Origin: Lachnospiraceae bacterium
GTDB lineage: Bacteria > Bacillota > Clostridia > Lachnospirales > Lachnospiraceae
Direction: 5' to 3'
NCBI GenBank assembly: GCA_910573755.1
Contig: CAJTBO010000005.1
Coordinates: 62,001-126,000, forward strand
Length of the DNA: 64,000 nucleotides
The translations under genes were made by a program, and so were the position numbers. Position 1 is the first letter of the stretch; each line of letters starts with the position of its first letter. The notes below the pieces were generated by a model. It saw nothing but the letters and a program-made list of their open reading frames with translations. It did not search any database and was not told the origin of the DNA. Below, in pieces: positions 26,601 to 34,006 of the stretch.

Positions 26601-26825
26601 TGCCTCTGCTTTTTTCCATGTTTTCAGTGATCTTACCGTCTCTCTGGCATCCGTCTCCCGCAGATCGGCTAAAATAAGGTCTGCTTTTGCAGCCAGATCT
26701 CTTTCAGGTTTTTCGCTTTCCCGAAATTCATGTGTAAATGCTTCCAGAGGAGGCATTTCCTTTAACGGTGTGAATAATTCAGACCGATGGCTGAGAAAAT
26801 AAAATCGTAAATGACAATGATACAT
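23655..26825 (-). CDS. Hybrid sensor histidine kinase with three PAS-like and two receiver domains
   Basis: A 1056-residue multidomain kinase. Residues 1-120 look like a degenerate receiver-like module. PAS domains lie at about 130-245 ('SPNLIWFKDKNGI') and 255-375 ('GYESAEDMMQDGFDL'), with a third PAS-like region at 390-515. The HisKA phospho-site is His551 in 'LSNMSHDIRTPMNAIIGF'; the ATPase has 'LLGNAIKYTP', 'DTGIGM' and 'GTGLGMAIT'. Two receivers follow: about 795-915 (Asp in 'YIIDWLLPDMNG') and about 930-1050 (Asp in 'ILMDIQMPVMNG'). No membrane helix is seen, so it is probably cytosolic. No HPt or output regulator is adjacent, so the downstream partner is unknown. GGGAGGA lies before the ATG on the minus strand. 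Confidence 0.93.
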   Translation of the reverse strand: MYHCHLRFYFLSHRSELFTPLKEMPPLEAFTHEFRESEKPERDLAAKADLILADLRETDARETVRSLKTWKKAEAQLIVLAQKDQVEHLTDLFPEIADIWTLPVSEAELRFHFLRWQQDCKVRKDYWQTSHYLECAINCSPNLIWFKDKNGIHEKVNDSFCATVGKSKTQVEGRGHAYIWDVEQDDPACIESERVVMETRKTYISEEIIQTGEGMRTLSTYKSPLYNLDGSVMGTIGLAIDVTKEQAYARELIRKNQTLEMLFTTMECGIMCHSLDGSRIISINPAALEILGYESAEDMMQDGFDLVAPTVFASDREKLQDKIRSLSNVGDSVSIEYSVRHADGKVLHVMGNIKIIEENGNLLYQRYLLDCTAQKTREEQARLEAERRQMELIYALCVEYNLVCSFDLDTGKGVALRSGECKKGILESIFSGDDLSLEDCIDRYIEVGVYEEDKDALRKALSCKRLEEMLSDKLIFFINFRTTCCGTLRYFQAKVARAGDWETNHSIVLGFRSIDEETRSEREKKELLEDALAQANRASKAKSTFLSNMSHDIRTPMNAIIGFTTLAITHIDQQSQVEEYLKKIMTSGNHLLSLINDILDMSHIESGKIHLEEEPCSLPDILHELRNIIQGDVHSKQLDLYMDAVDIRHEEICCDRLRLNQVLLNLLGNAIKYTPTGGMVSLKVVEKAETLTGFANYEFHVKDTGIGMSSEFVSHIFEPFERERNSTISGIQGTGLGMAITKNIVDMMNGVITVKSTQNVGTECVVSLALRLSTGEKEAQDIPELKGFRALVVDDDFNTCDSVTTMLQQIGLRAEWTLSGKEAVLRTRQSVMRDDRYFVYIIDWLLPDMNGVEVARRVRKEMGEDVPIIVLTAYDWSDIEDEARAAGVTAFCSKPLFFSELRRCLHSIVNADKICKADAEMQKGLRSGRILLAEDNELNQEIALAILEEAGFTVEIAGNGQIAVDMLKNSAPGHYQVILMDIQMPVMNGHEATRAIRKLEDETLSSVPILAMTANAFEEDKKEALRNGMNGHIAKPIDIDKLISTLDEVLGAENDT

Positions 26826-26923
26826 ACATTCCTCCCTGACAGGCGGGCGCAGTGTATTAAGTAATATACCCGTACCTGATTAAAAGAAGATCGTTTAATA
26901 AGTATATTCTAACAGCCGTATAA

Positions 26924-27082
26924 TTTGGTGTCAAGGTTCGAGCTTCCGGAAAAACGGGAGAATTTGCGACAACGGAGGGAGCCCTTACCGTTCCGGCGGC
27001 AGTCTTTACACAGAATACATCCGCCGGTGCTTATATGGCGGCTCCCGGCGGCGCGGTGCTGACGGTGACGGGAACGATATAA
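26924..27082 (+). pseudogene. 3' remnant of a surface-protein-like gene
   Basis: About 52 open codons with no start codon or ribosome binding site. The product would end 'GAYMAAPGGAVLTVTGTI', a Thr/Val/Gly/Ala pattern like the C-terminus of secreted beta-structured proteins. It lies directly upstream of a terminator hairpin, as a true gene end would. I read it as the leftover 3' end of a deleted gene. It could also be chance: the stretch is short and the family was not recognised. The rest of the 26826-27246 gap holds only the terminator, a promoter and AT-rich DNA. Confidence 0.35.
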
Positions 27083-27116
27083 AATTTATATATTGTGCGT
27101 TATGACAATCCGGTGT

Positions 27117-27152
27117 AAGAGGGGAGACAGATCCCCTCTTATGCGGTTTTTT
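27117..27152 (+). terminator. Intrinsic terminator
   Basis: AAGAGGGGA (27117-27125) pairs perfectly with TCCCCTCTT (27132-27140); six T follow at 27147-27152 after a 6-base gap. It sits just after the remnant and before the degV promoter. Confidence 0.7.
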
Positions 27153-27167
27153 AAAATCTCCCCGCAC

Positions 27168-27196
27168 TGGACAAATCGGGAAACACCATATATAAT
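27168..27196 (+). promoter_or_regulatory. Promoter of the degV gene
   Basis: TGGACA (27168-27173), a 17-base spacer and TATAAT (27191-27196), 50 bases before the ATG. Confidence 0.7.
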
Positions 27197-27246
27197 ATTT
27201 AAAACGGACAGACATTTCTCTTGACGGAAAAAGGAGGCGCTGTACA

Positions 27247-28125
27247 ATGCCGGATGTTGTTATCATGACAGATTCCAATACAGGAATGACGCAGGAAGAG
27301 GGAAAGAGATATGGTGTGGAAATCCTGCCTATGTCTTTTATCATAAACGGAAAGATTTATTACGAAGGCATAGATATCAGCCATGAGGAATTTTTTCAGA
27401 AACTGGGCGAAGATGCACAGGTATCCACATCCCAGCCGGCGCCGGGAGAAGTGATAGAGAGGTGGGAAACCTTGTTAAAGCGGCATGACGAAGTGGTCTA
27501 TATACCGATGTCGGGTGCGCTCAGCAAATCCTGTGAGACGGCACGGATGCTGGCAGAGGATTATAACGGCAGGGTTCAGGTAGTGGACAGCAGGCGCGTA
27601 TCCGTGCCCCAGAAGATGATGGTGTTAGATGCAGCCGAACTGGTAAAGGAAGGGAAAAGCGCGGCGGAAATCAAGGAGCTGCTGAGTGCAGGTGCTATGG
27701 ACTGTGCGATCTATATTGCGGTGGATACGCTGAGATATTTAAAAAGAGGCGGACGTATCACGGGAACCGCGGCGGCGCTCGGCACCGTGCTGAACATCAA
27801 ACCGGTTCTTTTGATGAAGGGGGAAAAGCTGGATTCTTATGAAAAGGCAAGGGGCATGAAGGCGGCAAGGCGTATCATGCTGCATGCCGTTCGGGAAGAA
27901 CTGGAGGGACAGTTTAAACAGTATGCCGGGCAGGATGAGGTTTGCCTGCAGATGGCGCATACCTGTGTGGAGGAGGAACTTGCCGGAGAGTGGGAGGGGA
28001 AGATACGGGAGGAGTTTCCGGATCTGAAACTGGAGGCGGCGCCTCTGCCGCTTTGTACCGCCTGCCATATCGGGCCGAACGCGCTGGGCATCGGGATAAC
28101 GAGAAGGATACGGAAGGACTGGTAA
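27247..28125 (+). CDS. DegV-family fatty-acid-binding protein
   Basis: A 292-residue DegV protein. In Firmicutes these proteins (FakB) bind a fatty acid and present it to the FakA kinase for phosphorylation. The N-terminal 'VVIMTDSNTGMTQEEGKRYG' and 'ILPMSFIINGKIYYEG' match the family, as do 'VSTSQPAPGEV', 'YIPMSGALSKSCETA' with the ligand-carboxylate Ser, and 'YLKRGGRITG' near residue 160. AAAGGAGGC precedes the ATG. It has its own promoter and a converging neighbour. No fakA is in the window, so its role in lipid uptake is inferred from the family. Confidence 0.9.
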   Translation: MPDVVIMTDSNTGMTQEEGKRYGVEILPMSFIINGKIYYEGIDISHEEFFQKLGEDAQVSTSQPAPGEVIERWETLLKRHDEVVYIPMSGALSKSCETARMLAEDYNGRVQVVDSRRVSVPQKMMVLDAAELVKEGKSAAEIKELLSAGAMDCAIYIAVDTLRYLKRGGRITGTAAALGTVLNIKPVLLMKGEKLDSYEKARGMKAARRIMLHAVREELEGQFKQYAGQDEVCLQMAHTCVEEELAGEWEGKIREEFPDLKLEAAPLPLCTACHIGPNALGIGITRRIRKDW

Positions 28126-28147
28126 AACGGTAAAGCAGGGGGATGGC

Positions 28148-28867
28148 TCAGCGCCATCCCCCGTCTATTGTAAAGATCTGGCCTGTGGCATAGGAAGGCA
28201 TGGAAAGCACGGAACATACCATCTGCGCCACTTCAGCGGTATTTCCCATGCGGTCTGCCGGTATTTCTTCTATCAGGGAACGGCGTTCCTCTTCGGTAAA
28301 GCAAAGATTCATTTCCGTATGAATGAGCCCGCAGGCGATGGCGTTGACCTGGATGCCGGAGGGGGCAAGTTCCTTTGCCAGAGCCTTTGTAAAGCTGTTG
28401 ACGCCGCCTTTGGAAGCGGAGTAGGCAACTTCCATAGAAGCGCCGCATTCCCCCCAGACGGAAGAGATGTTGATGATCTGTCCGCGGTGTTTCTGAAGCA
28501 TCAGGGGGATCGCCTTTCTGCTGGTGTAGAAAAGACTGCTGAGATTTGTGTCCAGCACCTTCTGCCAGGATTCAGGACTCATTTCGGAAAGAAGCCCGAT
28601 ATAGGAGATCCCTGCGTTATTGATCAGGATATCCAGCGACGGGATATGCCTGAAGAGCCGGTCCACTTCCTTATAAGAGGACATATCACATAAAAAGGCA
28701 CCCACGGAAACATTGTATTCCTGTTCCAGATAGGTGGCGAGCGAACGGAGTTTATCTTCCGAATGGAGACAGGTCAGATAAAGATCATAATGTTCCATTG
28801 CCAGTTTTCTTGCGATGGCCTCCCCGATTCCCCGGGAGGCACCGGTGATGAGAACTTTTTTATTCAT
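28148..28867 (-). CDS. ymfI: Short-chain dehydrogenase/reductase, probable EF-P 5-aminopentanone reductase
   Basis: A 239-residue classical SDR: cofactor motif 'TGASRGIGEAIARKLA', 'INNAGIS', the catalytic Ser in 'INISSVWG' and Tyr-x-x-x-Lys in 'AYSASKGG', ending 'GQIFTIDGGWR'. The stretch 'SSVWGECGASMEVAYSASKG' followed by 'FTKALAKELAPSGIQVN' is typical of Bacillus YmfI, which reduces the 5-aminopentanone group on elongation factor P. An ordinary FabG (3-oxoacyl-ACP reductase) is the alternative; the lack of fatty-acid genes nearby favours YmfI. AAGGAGGAG lies before the start on the minus strand. It converges with degV with only a 22-base gap. Confidence 0.75.
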   Translation of the reverse strand: MNKKVLITGASRGIGEAIARKLAMEHYDLYLTCLHSEDKLRSLATYLEQEYNVSVGAFLCDMSSYKEVDRLFRHIPSLDILINNAGISYIGLLSEMSPESWQKVLDTNLSSLFYTSRKAIPLMLQKHRGQIINISSVWGECGASMEVAYSASKGGVNSFTKALAKELAPSGIQVNAIACGLIHTEMNLCFTEEERRSLIEEIPADRMGNTAEVAQMVCSVLSMPSYATGQIFTIDGGWR

Positions 28868-29073
28868 GGCACTCCTCCTTTTATTTATTATTTTAATCTA
28901 TTTTCGTGAAAAAAGATATGAAATATATAAAATATTTTACAAAATACCACATCTGGTTGTCCGGCGGAAAAAGTCGAAAGAAGCCCACTGAATATTGAAT
29001 TGTTACAAAATTTTAATCAAACGGAAAAATATAAAAGGTTGCGTTTTCCATGATTTTCTGAGAAAACATACGG

Positions 29074-29102
29074 TTGACAAATATCGGGGAAGGTGTTATA
29101 TT
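29074..29102 (+). promoter_or_regulatory. Promoter of the NlpC/P60 gene
   Basis: A consensus TTGACA (29074-29079), a 17-base spacer and TATATT (29097-29102), 83 bases before the ATG. The gap from 28868 is AT-rich; apart from this promoter nothing was recognised in it. Confidence 0.85.
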
Positions 29103-29185
29103 AGTTAACAGATTTAACAATTTTGTAACAAATCAAACCAAAACAGGAAATAAATTACTTTAGATGAGTGAGGAACGAGGAGTTT

Positions 29186-30787
29186 ATGACACATAAAAAA
29201 GTCAGGATAGCGGCATATGGAATGACAGCATTTATAGCGGCATCGTCCGTAAGCATGGATGCTCAGGCGGTAAAGCTTTCTGATGTTTTACCGGCGGCAG
29301 GCATCGGTGTGACGTTTTCGGACGGAGTCACTCTTGCGCAGATGCAGGAAAGGGTTCAGGCAGAAGAAAATCAGGACGGGACCATGATGCTCTCCGTATC
29401 TGAGATGAAAGCTTATCTGGAAGAAAATAAGCTGATAACAGCGAAAACGATCACCTCCGCAAGTATCGTAAAAACCGTGGAGGTACAGCAGGTGCTGGCG
29501 GCGTTGGAACTGGAGGAAAATGAAATTCAGCAGGCGGCGGAAGCCGAAAAGGATACTGTGATAGCAGCAGTGGCGAATGCGGGTTCCAACGAGGCGGTGG
29601 CATCTGCGAAGGTAGAGTCCATGCTGGAAGAACAGGTACCGATGTCTTCGTCAGACGATATCACTTCCGATACGGACGGGGACAGTTCATCCGGTGAAAC
29701 GCAGGGAGATACGGAGACGACAGTATCCGGCAACGATGCGGAAGCCGGTATTCAGGAGGAAACAGAGAATACGGATGAAGAAGTACTGGAGACAACCCAG
29801 TCTGTGGCGGAGCTGGTGGCAGGTCAGGCGGCAACTTTGACGGATGAGGAGAAGGAGTTTTCCAATCTGGTCATTGCGCAGGTTAATAACTATGTAAATG
29901 TCAGAAGCGATGCCAGTGAAGAGAGTGAGGTTGTCGGAAAGTTATATGATAAGTCTGTAGGTACCTACCTTTCCGAGAAAGACGGCTGGTACGAAATTAA
30001 TTCCGGTAATGTAACAGGTTATGTAAAAGCCGAGTTTTGTGTAACCGGTACAGATGCGATCGAACTTGCAAAGAAGGTGGGAACAAGGATCGCGACGGTT
30101 ACCACGACCACATTAAAAGTAAGAGAGGAAGCATCCGCGGAATCTACCGTACTCGGTCTTGTTCCGATCGAAGAGGAACTGAGTGTGGTGGAGGAAGATA
30201 ACGGCTGGATCAAAGTGGATATCGAAGAAGGTTACGGCTGGGTGTCCATGGATTATGTATCCCTGAGGACTGACTTCGTAAAAGCCGAGAGTAAGGCGGA
30301 AGAAGAGGCAAGGCTGGCGAAGGAGGAGGAGGAGAGAAGAAAAGCGCAGGCGGCAGCGTCGGCGAACTCCAAGAAACCGGAATCCAGCGGAAATAAGAAT
30401 TATAATTCTGCAAGCAGTTATATACCTGCGGGCGGCGGCAGCGCATCCGGTAATGCTGTGGCGCAGTTTGCTCTGCAGTTTAAGGGAAATCCCTATGTGT
30501 GGGGCGGTACCAGCCTGACAAACGGGGCGGATTGTTCGGGATTTGTTATGAGCGTATATAAGAACTTCGGCGTGAGCCTCCCCCATTCCTCCACAGCGGA
30601 CAGGAGTGTAGGAAGCGGCGTGGGAAGCCTTGCGGAAGCGCAGCCGGGCGACATCATCTGCTATTCCGGCCATGTGGGAATTTATGTCGGTGACAACCAG
30701 ATCGTGCATGCGTCTACTTCCAAGACAGGTATCATTGTTTCTAACGCAAGCTACAGAAATATTCTGGCGATCAGAAGAATTTTCTAG
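29186..30787 (+). CDS. Secreted SH3-NlpC/P60 cell-wall hydrolase
   Basis: A peptidoglycan endopeptidase of 533 residues from the ATG at 29186 (CGAGGAG upstream; a GTG at 29168 is an alternative). The signal peptide is at about 1-27. An acidic Glu/Ser/Thr-rich spacer (about 80-220) precedes two bacterial SH3 domains ('VNNYVNVRSDASEESEVVGK' and 'TTTLKVREEASAESTVLGL'), then a charged coiled-coil-like linker (about 365-400) and the catalytic domain (about 425-533). The nucleophile is Cys in 'NGADCSGFVMSVYKNFG'; the catalytic His is in 'SGHVGIYVG'. This C40 family usually cuts D-Glu to diamino-acid bonds in muropeptides. It stands alone between its own promoter and terminator. Confidence 0.93.
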   Translation: MTHKKVRIAAYGMTAFIAASSVSMDAQAVKLSDVLPAAGIGVTFSDGVTLAQMQERVQAEENQDGTMMLSVSEMKAYLEENKLITAKTITSASIVKTVEVQQVLAALELEENEIQQAAEAEKDTVIAAVANAGSNEAVASAKVESMLEEQVPMSSSDDITSDTDGDSSSGETQGDTETTVSGNDAEAGIQEETENTDEEVLETTQSVAELVAGQAATLTDEEKEFSNLVIAQVNNYVNVRSDASEESEVVGKLYDKSVGTYLSEKDGWYEINSGNVTGYVKAEFCVTGTDAIELAKKVGTRIATVTTTTLKVREEASAESTVLGLVPIEEELSVVEEDNGWIKVDIEEGYGWVSMDYVSLRTDFVKAESKAEEEARLAKEEEERRKAQAAASANSKKPESSGNKNYNSASSYIPAGGGSASGNAVAQFALQFKGNPYVWGGTSLTNGADCSGFVMSVYKNFGVSLPHSSTADRSVGSGVGSLAEAQPGDIICYSGHVGIYVGDNQIVHASTSKTGIIVSNASYRNILAIRRIF

Positions 30788-30811
30788 GGAAAACTTATAA
30801 AGAGTTTTGAT

Positions 30812-30850
30812 AAAAAGGGCCGTTGCACGGATGAGTGCAGTGGCTCTTTT
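30812..30850 (+). terminator. Terminator after the NlpC/P60 gene
   Basis: GGGCCGTTGCAC (30817-30828) pairs with GTGCAGTGGCTC (30835-30846) with one mismatch and G-T wobbles, followed by TTTT and flanked by AAAAA on the left. Confidence 0.82.
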
Positions 30851-30997
30851 AGCGTGGAAATAAAATATCCGGCCGTATGGTGAAAGATAGTGGCATAAAT
30901 ATGGGATATACGTTATACTAAAGATGACAGCAGATCACAGGAGGGTTTTGACAGAGAAGGTACAATTTAGCGGGGAAGGAGCAGCGGGGTACAAAAA

Positions 30998-32416
30998 ATG
31001 ATAAGATTCGGAACAGGCGGCTGGAGAGCTGTCATAGGGGATGAGTTTACAAAAGAAAATATCCGGATACTGGCGAAAGCGTTGGCGGATAAGATGTATG
31101 CGGAACAGGCGGCTGATAAGGGCATCGTTTTGGGGTATGACAGGAGATTTCTGTCTAAGGAGGCCATGCAGTGGGCGGGAGAGGTTTTTGCGAAGGAGGG
31201 GATCACAGCCTATCTGATCAATAAATCCGCGCCGACGCCGCTGGTCATGTTTTATGTATTGAAGCATGATCTGCCTTATGGCATGATGATCACGGCAAGC
31301 CACAATCCGGCGATCTATAACGGGATCAAGGTATTTACCGCGGGAGGCAGAGATGCGGATGAGGCACAGACTGCGGATATAGAGAGGTATATAAGCAGGG
31401 TGGATGTCATTCCGCCGGAGGCGATGGAGTATGAGGAAGCGTTGGAGAAGGGACTGATACGGGAGATATATCCGCTGAACGAATATCTGGATGAGATCAT
31501 TGCGGCGGTGGATATGAAAAAAATCAGGGAGGCTGGATTGAAGGTGGCGCTGGACCCGATGTACGGTGTCAGCGAGACTTCTTTGAAGACGATCCTGCTG
31601 ACGGCGAGATGTGATGTGGAGACGATCCATGAGCGGCATGACACGCTGTTTGGAGGGAAACTGCCCGCGCCTTCTGCCGCAACGCTGCGGGCTCTGCAGA
31701 ATTATGTATTGGATAAAAAGTGCGATATCGGGATTGCCACGGACGGGGACGCGGACAGGATCGGTGTGATCGATGATAAGGGAAGATTTCTGCATCCCAA
31801 TGATATTCTGGTGCTTCTGTATTACTATCTGGTCAGGTACAGAGGCTGGAACGGCCCTGTGGTCCGGAATATCTGTACGACCCATACATTGGACAGGCTG
31901 GCGGAAAAGTTTGGCGAAGACTGCTATGAGGTGCCGGTCGGATTTAAACATATTTCCGCAAAGATGTATGCTACGGAAGCGGTGATCGGCGGGGAGTCCT
32001 CAGGCGGCCTTACGGTGCGGGGGCATATCCGCGGGAAGGACGGTATTTATGCGGCAGCCCTTCTGGTGGAGATGATAGCGGTTACCGGGAAAAAACTTTC
32101 GGAGATTTTTGATGATATCGAGGCGGAATGCGGTAAGATCTATATGGAGGAGAAGGATTACAAATTTAATCAGGAGAAGAAGGTGCGTATTCAGAAAATA
32201 CTTCTGAAGGAAAGAAAGCTGCCAAAGCTTCCCTTTGAGACAGAAAAAGTATCTTATCTGGACGGAAGCAAGGTTTACTTTAAAAACGGCGGCTGGGTGA
32301 CAGCAAGATTTTCCGGAACGGAGCCGCTTCTTCGGATTTTCTGCGAAATGCCTTCCGAGCAGGATGCGAGGGAAGTCTGCAGGATTTATGAAGAATTTCT
32401 GGGGCTTGTGCAGTAG
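30998..32416 (+). CDS. Phosphoglucomutase/phosphomannomutase family protein
   Basis: A 472-residue alpha-D-phosphohexomutase that moves phosphate between C1 and C6 of a hexose. Phospho-Ser101 is in 'MMITASHNPAIYNGIK'; the metal loop is 'IATDGDADRIGV'; the sugar-binding loop is 'IGGESSGGLTVRGH'; the phosphate-binding loop is 'ARFSGTEPLLRIF'. It opens with 'IRFGTGGWRAVIG', characteristic of the bacterial PGM/PMM branch rather than GlmM ('FGTDGVRG'). Glucose-1-phosphate for cell-envelope or glycogen sugars is the likely product, but mannose or glucosamine cannot be excluded. There is no clear AGGAGG, only a purine-rich GGGGAAGGAGCAG upstream. A possible -10 TATACT is at 30914-30919. It ends before a terminator. 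Confidence 0.9.
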   Translation: MIRFGTGGWRAVIGDEFTKENIRILAKALADKMYAEQAADKGIVLGYDRRFLSKEAMQWAGEVFAKEGITAYLINKSAPTPLVMFYVLKHDLPYGMMITASHNPAIYNGIKVFTAGGRDADEAQTADIERYISRVDVIPPEAMEYEEALEKGLIREIYPLNEYLDEIIAAVDMKKIREAGLKVALDPMYGVSETSLKTILLTARCDVETIHERHDTLFGGKLPAPSAATLRALQNYVLDKKCDIGIATDGDADRIGVIDDKGRFLHPNDILVLLYYYLVRYRGWNGPVVRNICTTHTLDRLAEKFGEDCYEVPVGFKHISAKMYATEAVIGGESSGGLTVRGHIRGKDGIYAAALLVEMIAVTGKKLSEIFDDIEAECGKIYMEEKDYKFNQEKKVRIQKILLKERKLPKLPFETEKVSYLDGSKVYFKNGGWVTARFSGTEPLLRIFCEMPSEQDAREVCRIYEEFLGLVQ

Positions 32417-32518
32417 AGGGAAATAGACGGCAGGATTGAAACAGGCTACCGCATTACGGAAAACGGACCGGTTGCCTTGTCACCTGAAATGGACCGGCTT
32501 TTTGCAACTGAAATTAAA
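32417..32518 (+). other. Open in-frame stretch after the mutase stop codon
   Basis: Past the TAG at 32414-32416 the same frame stays open for 34 codons, containing 'GYRITENGPVALSPEMDRLF', before the next stop. It reads like the end of some protein but I do not recognise it. It may be debris of a lost gene or chance. The rest of the gap up to 32751 holds a terminator and the PadR promoter region. Confidence 0.25.
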
Positions 32519-32548
32519 TAGAAATAAAGCGGAATTTCAAGGAAAGAG

Positions 32549-32588
32549 ATTGCGGTATGGCAGAGAAGATGCTGTGCCGCAATTTTTG
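32549..32588 (+). terminator. Terminator after the phosphohexomutase gene
   Basis: ATTGCGG (32549-32555) pairs with CCGCAAT (32577-32583), with further pairing of the inner arms, followed by TTTTT. Confidence 0.8.
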
Positions 32589-32666
32589 GTTTTACGGGAA
32601 ATGCCGCGGTATAAATCATTGCTGCGGTGCGGGGACAGGGCATTGATTATTTTTATATAATATATG

Positions 32667-32725
32667 TTGACAAACAATATTATATGAGATATAGTATTTC
32701 TATGATATTATACAGCATATAATAT
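32667..32725 (+). promoter_or_regulatory. Promoter with two PadR-type inverted-repeat operators
   Basis: TTGACA (32667-32672), a 17-base spacer and TATAGT (32690-32695). A perfect inverted repeat ATATTATA-CAGCA-TATAATAT lies at 32705-32725, just after the -10. A near copy ATATTATA-TGAGA-TATAGTAT (one mismatch) at 32677-32697 overlaps the spacer and -10. Both have 8-base arms and a 5-base gap, and their centres are 28 bases apart. The placement would block RNA polymerase, fitting autorepression by the PadR protein encoded directly downstream. Confidence 0.8.
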
Positions 32726-32751
32726 TATAGAAAACAACAGGAGGTACAGTG

Positions 32752-33078
32752 ATGATATTTAATACGGGAGCAGCGCTGCTGGATGCGATTGTGCTTGCAG
32801 TAGTTTCGTGGACGACAGACGGCACTTACGGCTATAAGATCACGAAGGAAGTACAGCAGCTTATCGATGTATCGGAATCTACCCTGTATCCGGTGCTGCG
32901 GCGGCTGCAGAAGGACGAATGTCTCGAGATATATGACAGGGCGATTGACGGCAGAAACCGGCGTTATTATAAGATCACGGGAAAGGGAGATGCCCAGCTC
33001 AATTTGTATAAAGCGGAATGGTTGAGATATTCCAAGAAAATCACGGCAATATTTGAGGGGGGACAGAGTGTTGGATAA
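32752..33078 (+). CDS. PadR-family transcriptional regulator
   Basis: A small winged-helix repressor (108 residues) of the PadR-s1 type. 'YGYKITKEVQQLIDVSESTL' followed by 'YPVLRRLQKDECLEIYDRAI' covers the recognition helix and wing; 'NRRYYKITGKGDAQLNLYKA' is the usual end of the domain. AGGAGG (32739-32744) is best spaced for the ATG at 32752, although a GTG at 32749 is in frame. It overlaps the next gene, which encodes a HAAS/DUF1700 protein. This gene pair is common in Firmicutes, where PadR controls its own operon in response to envelope stress or toxic ligands. Two matching operators lie in its promoter. Confidence 0.93.
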   Translation: MIFNTGAALLDAIVLAVVSWTTDGTYGYKITKEVQQLIDVSESTLYPVLRRLQKDECLEIYDRAIDGRNRRYYKITGKGDAQLNLYKAEWLRYSKKITAIFEGGQSVG

Positions 33079-34006
33079 GAGAGAATTTTTAGACAGATTG
33101 CAGATGCAGCTTGCGGATCTGACCAGCGATGAGCGCAGGGAAGCGCTGGAATATTACGAAGAATATTTTGCGGATGCAGGGGAAGAGAACGAGGCTGACG
33201 TTCTGATATCCCTCGGATCACCGGAACAGGTGGCGGAGCAGATCAAGGCGGGGCTCCATAAAGCGGATGAAGGGATGTTTACGGAAAACGGTTATCGTGA
33301 GAAGGTGGAGAGCGATAATCCGCCGGAGATTTACGGGAGAAAAGAGGAAAATAAAGATACCCGCACGCAGGATGAGACGGGGCGGAGAAGCTATGCCGGT
33401 GAGGGCGCGGCAGACAGCCGGCGGGGCGGCGCATATCAGAATGGGTCACAGAACGGGAACGGCTATGCGTACCAAACCGGGCGGGATCAGAATGACGCGG
33501 GAAGCTGTCGGCATGGCGGCAACGGACAGGATTCGTATAGCGGGAGAACTTATGAACAGGGCGGATGCGGATCTCAGGGACAGCAGGACGGAAAAAAGAA
33601 AAATAAGATAAGCGGCGGGATGCTCGCGCTTTTGATTGTTCTGGGTATTTTTGCCGCACCCCTTCTTTTCGGCCTGGGCGCAGGGGTCATTGGTATGATC
33701 ATCGGCGTGGTAGGCGCTGCATTCGGTGTGGTTGTCGGCATTTTAGGGCTGGTCGTGATATTGATTGTATTCGGAATCGGCCTGTTTGTGGTGGGAATTC
33801 CGATGTTGTTTTATAATCTGTTTGGCGGCTTACTCTGTATCGCTCTGGGATGTATCATGCTCGCGGTCTTCCTTCTGTGCATTGTGCTGCTCACAGCGAT
33901 ATTCGGCAGGTTTTTCCCGTGGCTGATCCGTGAGGTGGAAAGTTTCGGGAAATATCTGAGCAGAAAGTGGTCCGAGAGGAAGAGGAAAGGAGCGGAAAAT
34001 ATATGA
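33068..34006 (+). CDS. HAAS-domain (DUF1700) membrane protein
   Basis: About 312 residues from the GTG at 33068, which follows a GGGGGG run; TTG at 33071 is an alternative start. Residues 1-70 form the HAAS helical domain ('LDKREFLDRLQMQLADLTSD', 'EALEYYEEYFADAG', 'LGSPEQVAEQIK'). A long Gly/Asn/Gln/Tyr-rich, low-complexity linker follows (about 85-175). Then come three to four hydrophobic helices (about 180-290) and a basic tail. It overlaps padR at its 5' end and the DUF4097 gene by four bases (ATGA). HAAS proteins are thought to work as membrane partners of PadR-regulated modules; the biochemical role is unknown. The disordered linker of about 90 residues is longer than I would expect. Confidence 0.82.
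   Translation: MLDKREFLDRLQMQLADLTSDERREALEYYEEYFADAGEENEADVLISLGSPEQVAEQIKAGLHKADEGMFTENGYREKVESDNPPEIYGRKEENKDTRTQDETGRRSYAGEGAADSRRGGAYQNGSQNGNGYAYQTGRDQNDAGSCRHGGNGQDSYSGRTYEQGGCGSQGQQDGKKKNKISGGMLALLIVLGIFAAPLLFGLGAGVIGMIIGVVGAAFGVVVGILGLVVILIVFGIGLFVVGIPMLFYNLFGGLLCIALGCIMLAVFLLCIVLLTAIFGRFFPWLIREVESFGKYLSRKWSERKRKGAENI

Noticed and set aside
29102-29120. GTTAACAGATTTAACAA as a second Rex operator before the NlpC/P60 gene
   Set aside because: The half sites are separated by five bases instead of four and one arm is incomplete, so it does not fit the Rex palindrome.
30935-31951. A 338-codon minus-strand frame opposite the phosphohexomutase gene
   Set aside because: The plus strand encodes an unmistakable mutase with all catalytic motifs; the minus frame is rich in His/Arg/Ile in the manner of antisense shadows.
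32436-32660. A 74-codon frame in the gap before padR
   Set aside because: It runs through a terminator hairpin and has no ribosome binding site.
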